A DNA stretch of 64,000 nucleotides from Chenopodium formosanum (taxonomy: Eukaryota > Streptophyta > Magnoliopsida > Caryophyllales > Amaranthaceae), in the NCBI GenBank assembly GCA_024500155.1, contig CM044869.1, positions 35,381,898 to 35,445,897 on the forward strand. Direction: 5' to 3'. Below, in pieces: positions 56,073 through 64,000 of the stretch (its first letter is position 1; each line of letters starts with the position of its first letter). Under the pieces are notes generated by a model. The model ran no database searches. It was not told the DNA's origin and saw nothing but the letters and a program-made list of their open reading frames with translations. The position numbers were made by a program, and so were the translations under genes.

Positions 56073-58137
56073 GATTTGAGTCCCACTGTGATAATGCACT
56101 TAAGTATGGTGGCGTCCAAAGGGAAGGAAGCTAGAGCAAAAAAGTCGCCAACAAGTTTTAGTAACTTGTAAACCGTTCATAAGGTGAAGATTACATCCCT
56201 TCACGATCACAGAGATCGCTAACTCCATAGTGGTCCTGAACCATGACTGGATATTCGGGGATAAAGGTACAAATCCAACCTAAAAGAGATTGAACATGCC
56301 CTAATAGGCCTCTACTTTGTTCTTCTCATACTCATGTGCGTTTTCTGATCAACATACAATCAATATATTAATGCTAAACCTGTTTAATCTATGTTGGTTG
56401 ATTATTAATGCACAAATAAATCTATTATTGGCGATCACTTGAATTAAAATCATATTAGCCTAAATAAAATTATAAATTATCTTATTAAGAGTGATTTCAA
56501 GTATAAATTCCCTTTAAACCTGCAAGAGAGGGCGTGAAGCAATAACAATAATAATATCAAGCAACATATAATATTGACACAACAATCACCATCATAACAA
56601 TATTCTCAAAGCATAATATTATTAGCAAGACCGTAGGCATGATACTAACAAGATTAATAACAAATTCTAGCATGTCACTAAATATTAAACATCAAGGCTT
56701 TAATCCTAACATGATACTAGAAAGCAATAAAGACATCCTAACATGATACTAGGAATTAATAAAATAATCTAAGCATGATTTCTATATCAAAAGAATAATT
56801 AAGTAATCAAATTACTTACTTTGATGCCTCGTACCTCTTTCTATCAAAACAATACACACGTTAGTAAATTCAAGGAAAATATTAAATCAAACAATTTAAA
56901 CGATAAATGAAATTAGATTTGGGACCAAACCCTCAGAACTATCAACCTTTCACGTCGAGGTCTAAGGCAACTTCGAGCTTGGTCAGGGGCGTCTAAGACT
57001 CGTGAATGACGTATGGTGTATTTTCATGAAAAGGTGTAGAAAAGGATTAGAAAATCAAGAGAGAAAGAATAAGAATAAGTTTTAGCTTAGAGAGAGAAAA
57101 GATGATGATTGTTGGTGAATAAAAACGGAGGAAAAAAGACCCTATTTATAGAGAAAAACGACCGAAAACGATTATAAAATAGTCAGAATTCGAATTAAAA
57201 TTCCTTTTATCGCGTGGCAATAGATTTATCGCGTCGCGATGGCTCAATCACGGCTCAATAAAATAGTTTTTTGCGGATTTTGTTTTTATCATAACTTTTG
57301 ATCTAGAAATCGGAATAAGATAAATAATATGTCGTTGAAAAGCTCTTGAAGTCTACTTTTTAACCCAATTAGAATCAGATTAAAATATTTTGCAAAATAA
57401 AAGACATGGCCGAAATAGTGAAAGGGTATTAGTTTTAGATAGAGTTTCGTATTTCTTTGATATCTTTTTCGTTATAGCTCGAAATTCATATTTTAATATA
57501 TCATTGGAAAGATAATTTCAAGGGCTATCCAACCTTTTAAGATTTGGAAACAAATAATGAGGTACGAAAATATTATCTGACTGTCTTTGAACATCTTTCA
57601 ATTCGAATAGAATTAGGACTTTCAGAAAGAGAAGTTTTATTTAATTTTAAACTCTTGAATCTTATCTTTTCAAAAAGGATAATTAAGATCTTTTAGAAAC
57701 TTATGGAAGCATCTAATTTATCCTAATTGGTTTAGGAATGAGATTAAAGCCTTTGGACCCTCCACATGATCATTGGGTCGTAGGTAAGGTGGGCTTAAAC
57801 CCAGTTTAGTATTTTGGCCACAACTTCTTCGTTCTAAGTCGGATTTGGGCTTATAATATATCTTTGGAAAGTTATTTTCAAGCCCTATCCAACTACAAAA
57901 TTATTGGACCCAAAGTATGGATCAAAATAAACTGGTTTGGACGATTTTCTAAAAGGACACGAAATGAATGATTTTAAGGACACGATATGAATTATTTTGA
58001 TTTAAAACATTTAAAGATAAACTAAAAAAGGGAAATTCACGAGACTCTTCAACATTTCACCTTACTCGATAATCAAATACGTGAAAGGTACTCATCACTG
58101 GGTTTGATTTTTGGGGAGACACAACCAGGTGTCTACA
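56073..58137 (-). repeat. Tat-like LTR (minus), probably solo
   Basis: It starts at 58137 (minus) TGTAGACACCTGG... and is collinear with the LTRs at 12526 and 18982 through AAACTTGTTGGCGACT and CACCATACTTAAGTG near 56100-56160. The CG module at 57205-57270 contains TATCGCGTCGCGATG. The TATAAATAGGGTC box lies near 57145. The left edge is approximate and I found no matching target duplication. Longer (about 2.06 kb) and diverged from the copy in copia-1. Confidence 0.7.
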
Positions 58138-58320
58138 ATTTGTAGTTTGTGTTGATCTATAGACATAAATGTTCATTCTTAGAAATTGTATTAATTGAAA
58201 CATCTTTTCTATGTTCACGACTCTTTAGAGTTTGGATTGGTTGTATTTTATTTTGATAATATTATTCGGATGTGCAAAGGTTGAAAATTCGAGTTAATTT
58301 GATTATTTTCTTTGTCATAG

Positions 58321-58656
58321 TGTCAATGAATTTGGAATTCTGCTGCGAGCAGTCACCCCCTATACAACTTGATTTGGTAATTTATTCGATTTATTCTCAA
58401 TTGCATTGAATTGAATTAGGGTTTAGCGGCTAAATTGATTTTATTAATTTATATATTATGTATATACCTTATGTTAGATAGCAGTTCTTATTTAATTTAA
58501 TGGCATATGTTATTCCAATACTCTATTTGATGGCATATGTTGTTGCAGGTCTTTCCCCATGATCAATCTACATATTCTTCTGAAGACATTGATGAAATAC
58601 GAGACTTGTGGATTAAATATGTTCTTGATCATGAGCCAGATGAAGAAGCTTCGTGA
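58321..58656 (+). CDS. Possible last two exons of an unknown gene next to a CACTA end
   Basis: Exon 58549-58656 follows a good acceptor (TTGTTGCAG) and reads VFPHDQSTYSSEDIDEIRD to ...DEEAS and a TGA (35 residues, acidic). A preceding exon 58321-58376 (acceptor TTTGTCATAG, donor GTAATT) can be joined in frame. I do not recognise the product. It lies ~270 bases inside a CACTA-type terminal region, so it may be the end of a transposon gene, or a host gene next to it. Confidence 0.3.
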
Positions 58657-58929
58657 TGGATGAGCTTAATGATGAATGAGCTAATCGAGTTTGAGTACGA
58701 GATTAGCTTAGTATTACTTGTGAATCTCTACTTTTGAATTTTTTTGGATACTTATTAATGTAAATTTTGGTTATATATAATTCTATAGCAGAGAATTAGT
58801 TTTTGGATCAAAGCTTTTATATATATTGAAACATCAGGTACAAGAACGTTATTGGTGCCAAAATTTATTGCATCGATCATATATAATACGTGTTGCAAAA
58901 TGGATTAAATGCATTTAATTTATTTTTAA

Positions 58930-59222
58930 AAAAAAAAGATACAGAAAGACCCCATATTTTAAATAGGTGGTCTAATTTAAAAAAAAAAAAAACAGAGACC
59001 ACCTATTTGAAATATTGGGTCTCTTATCCTTCTACATTATTACATATATAACTAAAAAAAGAGACCATTCATTTTAAATAGGTGGTGTCAGGTTTTGTAA
59101 AGTTAGACCACTTTTCACGAAGGGGTCTCTTTAGCCAAAGAGATCGGTTAGCTAGAGACCACCCCTAAGGTAGTCTCTTAGGCCATCTTGAGATGGTCTC
59201 TTTGGCTAATTTTGTACTAGTG
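58930..59222 (+). mobile_element. Right end of a CACTA-type DNA transposon
   Basis: The sequence ends TTTTGTACTAGTG at 59222, the reverse complement of a CACTAGTACAAAA terminus typical of CACTA (En/Spm) elements. The last 290 bases hold many sub-terminal copies of AGAGACCACC/GGTGGTCT in both orientations, including a foldback at 58947-58973 against 58994-59024. TAT (59223-59225) would be the 3-bp target duplication. The left end was not found in the window. Confidence 0.65.
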
Positions 59223-59460
59223 TATATGGATCCATTTGTGTGCCCGGTATTACCCCAGCCAACACCTCTTTGCCTGGACCTGCATCCCCCTACCAGTTGG
59301 GGGTGATTTTATTTGTATTCTGAGGATAATGCTTTGCAAAAGAATTTCTAGAAGCACATTTTTGTAGTAAATAAAAACTTTTGTGTTGTGTGATGTTTTC
59401 CGGAATCCCTTGGGTTTTCTTGTTCTTATGATGTTTGTAGGAAGCTGCAATTGTCCTTCA
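59223..59460. other. Short spacer before Tat-D
   Basis: Unique-looking sequence with no coding signal. Its last five bases, CTTCA, are the candidate target duplication of Tat-D. Confidence 0.5.
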
Positions 59461-59958
59461 TGTTTTGGGTAATTTTACCCATGCCACGTGGGCCAATCAA
59501 GTCCTGACACGTGTCATACTTTGGTTAGTCCGAATTGGACCAGTCTCCATTTGACACGTGTCCCTCCTAGAGCTTGGGAGAAAAAAGCGGCCTTCAAGGG
59601 CCTAAATCCCGAGAAAGCCGTAATACGGCGCAGCCCAGCAAAGCTAGGTCAGAGTGACCTAATCAAGGACACGTTTCCCCATTACCCTACAAATAGGGAG
59701 ATTCCCCCATTTTCGGGACAAATTAATTATTACAGCAGACCCTACATTCTCTCACGTCAGAGAAGCACCTGATTTCGGAATCCGAGAAGATCTTACTTTT
59801 TATTTTTCCGCATCTTCTCCTACATACATTTAAGTACTAACTTGACCGTCAGAGGCGGAGCTCCAAACACCCGGAGTCTCTGTTGTTTTGCAGGTACAGG
59901 CGCAGTCGGATCAGTCCTCGAGCTGTAACTCTCCCGAAGGACAAAAACACCCAAAACA
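59461..59958 (+). repeat. 5' LTR of Tat-D (498 bp)
   Basis: Starts TGTTTTGGGT and ends ACCCAAAACA, perfect 10-bp inverted ends, two bases before the primer site. TACAAATAGGG (about 59688) is the likely TATA region, and CCGAAGGAC lies near the end. No frame inside is coding. Confidence 0.88.
59484..59562 (+). promoter_or_regulatory. Cluster of G-box (ACGT-core) sites in the Tat-D LTR
   Basis: CCACGTGG (59484-59491), the perfect palindrome TGACACGTGTCA (59505-59516) and TGACACGTGTC (59552-59562) lie 130-200 bases upstream of the TATA region. GGACACGTTT follows at 59668. Such sites bind bZIP and bHLH factors in plant light, ABA and stress promoters; a CCAAT box (59493) lies between. Activity is inferred. 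Confidence 0.6.
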
Positions 59959-59960
59959 TT

Positions 59961-59978
59961 TGGCGCCGTCTGTGGGGG
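59961..59978 (+). other. Primer binding site of Tat-D
   Basis: TGGCGCCGTCTGTGGGGG begins two bases after the LTR. GGCGCCGTCTGTGGG is the site commonly seen in this gypsy group. Confidence 0.8.
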
Positions 59979-59992
59979 AGAGTACCTCAAGG

Positions 59993-62487
59993 ATGGTTCG
60001 AGAGTCTGTACTGCCTCCTGACCCCAAGGCTAACTAGCTGGAGGTCTTTACAGATGATGAGGATGATGATCCTCAGGTTCAAACGTACATAGCCAAAGAT
60101 GGCTCTCTCATCACTAAGCGCATCCGTCCCAGAGAGACACTGGAACGCGGTGAAAGCCATGCGGGTACCAGTAGGCCCCCTGGTCAGCTGGAAGGGGAAA
60201 CCCAGTTGGCAAGAGGTCAGGCTCTAGTCACCAAAGACGAGCTCATGAAATTCATGACGAGTTTCAAGGGTGAGATCAAGGACCTGATCGAAAAGAAAAC
60301 GGCTGGCTCTAGTAAGGGTCAGCCGGCCAAGAAGTCTCCTCGAAATGCGAGGAAGAAGTCAGGCAGCCAACTCTACATCCAAAGGACAAGGCAGCCGCGA
60401 CCCTTGACTGGTCCAAGATCCTTCTGCCCCAGAAGGGTCCAAGGAGTCCCCGCCGGGAGAATCAACCGGTGGGTAGCAAGAAATCTATCCCTGATGCCCG
60501 GCAAATCATCGAGTGCAGGAGAAGTCAGCAACTATCCGAGTCAGCCTCTACTTCGAGCTTTCCAGACAGATTCAAAAACACATCTGCAGGGAATATTCAA
60601 TCCTTGCATGAGAGCCATACAGGCTGTAATACCGTCCATTCTGGCCCTCAAATGATTGGGAATGCACCGTATGTACCCCCTATAGTCTACGGTCCATATT
60701 CTCCTCACTTCATACAGTCGGCCCTCTTTGGGGGTCTGGCGGCATATAACGTCCAGCCTTTGGAGTGGCAGCTCCGTCTACTTAAACTTGGTGAACAGAC
60801 TTCTGCCTTCACCAAGTTCACCAAGGAGATAACCGAAGCGGCACAGCCGGCCAAGGTTAAGAATGTGTTGGTGGGTGCTTATGATGGTACCACCAACCCG
60901 GAGGACCACCTCATGGCCTACTCTAACCTCATGCACATGCAGGGGCTTGAGGATGCTATGTGGTGCCAGTGCTTTCCGGCTACATTGAAGGGCATTGCCC
61001 AACAATGGTTTGGCAACCTGCCAGCCGGATGTATCGACAGCTTCAGGAAGCTTGCCTTCCTGTTTGCCTCAAACTTCTCAATGAACATCCCTGCCAAGAA
61101 AACAAGTCTCGACTTGAGTACCATCCGGTAGGGAGATAGGGAAGGGCTTCGTTCCTATGTCAAGCGGTTCAACCTGGTGAGGATTCAAATCCAGGGGCTG
61201 TCTGACGAGGTAGCCTATACAGACTTCTTCAAGGGTCTGAAGGACGGGTCAACCTTTAAGTTTGACCTTGTCCGAAAGAGGGTCTTCACCCTTCAAGAGG
61301 CGTTGATAGAGGCAGAGAGCTTTATTCAAGCCACCAACCTCTGCTCGTCCAGCAACCAGTCAGACTCTAAGAAGTCCTACAGGCAAAAGGAGAGTCGGTC
61401 TGCTCAGCCGGCTCAGAAAGCTACAGAGAACAAAAAAAAAATCTGGGCGGTTAAGGAACCTGATCAGCCGTCCAAAAAGAAGAAGAAAGAATTCAAACCA
61501 TATGTCTCGCGGTATGAATTCAGTAAAGACTGCTACACCATCTTTACAGAGGTGAAGGACCGGCTGACCATTGAGAAGCCGAATCCCATGAAGAGTTCCG
61601 TTCATTCGCGGAACAAGAATAAATACTGTCACTTCCATCAGGAGGTGGGCCATGACACCAACGACTGCTATAGCCTCAAGCGGACGTTGGATCGTTTAGC
61701 TGACAAGGGCTTGCTGAAGTCCTATGTCTTGAAGTCCAACAAGGATCCGGTCTACACTATAGCAGGCGGATTCGCATGCGGTGGCCCGACCATCCGGGGC
61801 ACCAAGGATCATCTGAAGAGGATGATTCACTCGGTTGATGATGGACAGGCGTCCTCAAGTGGAACATTCCCAAACGTCCTCATCACTGAGAAGGACCGGG
61901 GCAAAGTTCGCCGACCGCATGACAACCCGATCGTCATTGAATGCAAGGTCGCCAACCAGCTGGTTGGCCGGATTCTCATAGACACGGGTAGCTCCTCTAA
62001 TCTCATCAGCTACAAGTGTCTGTCTCGGCTTAATTACAAGCGGGACGGTCTGCGCGACGTCTCCCACCCATTAGTTGGCTTTGGGGGAGGAGTCGTGCAC
62101 CCAGTCGGACAAATTGACATTCCCATCTGGCTGGGGGAGAAGGGACAAGGGCGGCACATTATCGTCCGGTTCCTGGTGGTTAAAGAGCTGACCACCTACA
62201 ACATCATTCTTGGTCGACCCACTCTGAACGAGTGCAAGGCCGTCATAATCCCAGCCCTCATGCTTCTCAAGTATGAAAGGGATGATGGCACTGTTGGCTC
62301 CTTCAACGGGGATCAGAAGACGTTAAGAGAGTGCTATCTCTTAGACGTTAAGCCGACTGCTGCTGCAGCCGGCCAGCTGAAGGAGCCAATAGACCTTGAC
62401 GATGTCAAGGACCCTGATTCACCCCCTCCAGCAGCCGCAAAGAAAAGAAAAACTGAAAAGCTGGTGGAGGTGAAGAAGGAGAAATAG
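59993..62487 (+). pseudogene. Tat-D gag and protease, broken
   Basis: The ATG at 59993 opens the frame, with a TAG at 60035. The frame then goes on (acidic, then TKDELMKFMTSFKGEIKDLI) until a frameshift near 60380. The capsid part reads NVLVGAYDGTTNPEDHLMAY, QQWFGNLPAGCIDSFRKLA, a TAG at 61129 (where an Arg-Gln-Gly is usual), then GLRSYVKRFN and, in the frame from 61177, the rest of gag. The zinc knuckle CHFHQEVGHDTNDCYSLK lies near 61627. Protease follows with RILIDTGSSSNLIS near 61972 (active-site Asp-Thr-Gly) and the flap-side IILGRPTLNECKAV. The end at 62487 is a stop before RT. Confidence 0.85.
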
Positions 62488-62570
62488 CAATCACTGACCG
62501 GGGAGCGGTCAGACGATCTCTGTCCCCAGCCGGCTGGTGAACACATCGATATTCCTCTAGACAATCTCGC

Positions 62571-64000
62571 ATGACGGTTGCCTTTGAAAGGCTTGGTGCA
62601 GACTTGCACCATCTACTAAAGGAATTCAAAGACATCTTTGCCTTTGAAGTGGAGGAGATGCCAAGCATCAGCCCGGATCTCGCTGTGGATCCAAAAAAGA
62701 AGCCCATCCGGCAAAAGAAAAGAAATCACGGCGAGGAAAGAATTCAAGCGGCAGCTGCCGAAGTTAAAAAGCTGTTTGACGCTGGGTTCATTCGGCCATG
62801 TAACTTCCCTGACTGGGTTACGAACGTGGTGCTTGTAAAGAAGCCGAATGGTACCTGGCGTATGTGTGTTGATTACACAGACCTCAACAAGGCATGTCCA
62901 AAGGACAGTTACCCACTTCCAAAGATCGACAGTCTGGTCGACTCTACAGCCGGGCATGCCTTAATGAGTTTTATGGATGCCTACTCCGGCTTGCATCAGA
63001 TACCCCTGTGGAAAAAAGATCAAGAGAAGACGGCCTTCGTCACTGATCAGGGGTTATTCTGTTATACGGTGATGCCGTTTGGCTTGAAGAACACGCTGGC
63101 TACTTTCCAACGGATGATTAATACAGTCTTCATTAATCAGATTGGAAGGAATGTAGAGGCGTACATTGATGACATGATAGTCAAATCCAAGCTACAGACG
63201 GATCACCTTGCCGATCTCCGAGAAACCTTCACCACACTCAAGCGGCATAAGGTCATGTTAAATCCCAAAAAGTGTGTTTTTGGTGTTGAGTCTGGGAAGT
63301 TTCTCGGATTACTAATTGACCAAAGGGGGATAGAGGCTAACCCCGAGAAGATACAAGCGGTGATTGACATGAAGTCACCCCGCTCTGTCAAGGAAGCTCA
63401 GAGGCTTACCGGTTGCCTGGCTACGCTTGGGAGATTCCTCAGCCGATCAGGTGACAAATGTCTTTACTTCTTCCAGGCAATCAGGAAGAAGACTAGATTT
63501 GAATGGGGAGATGATGCTGAGGCGACCTTTCAGAAATTGAAAGAACATTTACACTCCTTGCCAAGGCTTATTAGCCCTCTGCCAAAGGAGACGCTCTTCA
63601 TGTACCTAGCCGTCTCAGATCATGCCCTCAGTGCTGTTCTCCTTGCTGAGAGAGACGACAATCAGCTCCTAGTCTACTTCATTAGCCATGTGCTCAGAAA
63701 TGCCAAACTCCGGTACCCCATGGTCGAAAAATTTGGCCTCACTCTTTACATGGCTGTTAAGAAGTTGAAACCATACTTCTTGGCACATCCGGTGGTGATC
63801 TACACAGATCAGCCCCTTAAGCGGCCAATGACAACCCTGGACTCATTTGGAAGAATGCTCAAATGGGCTATTGAAATGCAAAGTCCTTAAAATCACCTAC
63901 GAACCAAGAAAGGCAGTGAAGGTTCAGGCGTTTGCCGACTTCATTGTCGAAATGACAAGGCCGGTTGCTCCGGATAACCTTGATCGGGTTTGGAAGGTGC
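62571..64000 (+). pseudogene. Tat-D reverse transcriptase and RNase H, runs off the edge
   Basis: A 439-codon frame from 62571, +2 relative to gag. RT motifs: GTWRMCVDYTDLNKACPKD, SFMDAYSGLHQIPL, VMPFGLKNTLATFQRMIN and the catalytic YIDDMIVKSK near 63160, then FLGLLIDQRGIEANPEKI. RNase H follows (LFMYLAVSDHALSAVLLAE, VIYTDQPLK). A frameshift near 63880 ends this frame; homologous sequence goes on in another frame (YEPRKAVKVQAFADFIVEM), which is where Tat elements carry a second RNase H-like part. Integrase is expected beyond the window. Confidence 0.88.

Larger units (their letters stand above)
59461..64000 (+). mobile_element. Tat-D: 5' part of a Tat-like Ty3/gypsy element
   Basis: LTR (59461-59958), primer site, gag, protease, RT and RNase H in the Ty3/gypsy order, running off the right edge. 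Base composition is clearly more GC-rich than the rest. Gag motifs (CHFHQEVGHDTNDCYSLK) and the RT type are those of plant Tat-branch elements. Several lesions (stops at 60035 and 61129, frameshifts near 60380 and 63880) make this copy defective, though long frames survive. Confidence 0.85.

Noticed and set aside
1..64000. tRNA, rRNA or snoRNA genes
   Set aside because: No cloverleaf or conserved rRNA sequence was seen by eye; tRNA-like strings are retroelement primer sites only. A tRNAscan/Rfam run would be decisive.

Overview
The window looks like nuclear DNA of a dicot plant. It is AT-rich with short GC-rich islands, and most of it is LTR retrotransposons of families known from flowering plants (Ty1/copia, Ty3/gypsy Athila and Tat-like), nested in one another. 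The only convincing host gene is a two-exon plant DUF3527 gene. No prokaryotic or organellar features, rRNA, tRNA or CRISPR array were seen. I cannot name the species.

Layout. 1-2687: 5' part of an Athila-type element (minus). 2693-4714: 3' UTR and LTR of a copia element (copia-0), cut by that Athila. 4720-6310: LTR and gag scraps. 6311-24742: one copia element (copia-1, plus), split inside pol by a Tat-like element (12526-20912) that has since been rearranged. 24748-36431: 3' half of a second Athila-like element (Athila-F, minus), with a solo LTR (26977-28588, TSD TTCCC) in its 3' UTR. 36432-42003: copia-3 (minus), inserted in the Athila-F reverse transcriptase. 42004-43165: another Athila-like LTR. 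43249-49489: a tentative five-exon gene (minus) with a complete 5.2-kb copia element (copia-E, TSD TACAG) in one intron. 51105-51196: a MITE. 51420-54054: the DUF3527 gene (minus), with a 5' UTR intron. 56073-58137: a Tat-like LTR (minus). 58321-59222: possible exons and a CACTA-type transposon end. 59461-64000: 5' part of a Tat-like gypsy element (Tat-D, plus).

All retroelement reading frames carry stops or frameshifts; copia-E is the best preserved. Order of events read from nesting: Athila-F came before copia-3; copia-1 came before the Tat-like element; copia-0 came before Athila-A.

The most interesting signals are structural. (1) Several unrelated LTR families carry a fast-changing CG-rich palindromic module just upstream of a TATA box. 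(2) Two copies of a hairpin with an AGGA loop, with different but perfectly paired stems, lie directly before a polypurine motif in Athila-F. (3) A triplicated LTR-like CG module lies upstream of the Athila env-like frame. (4) A ~38-bp tandem array lies just before the polypurine tract of the Tat-like element. I found no clearly new multi-gene system.
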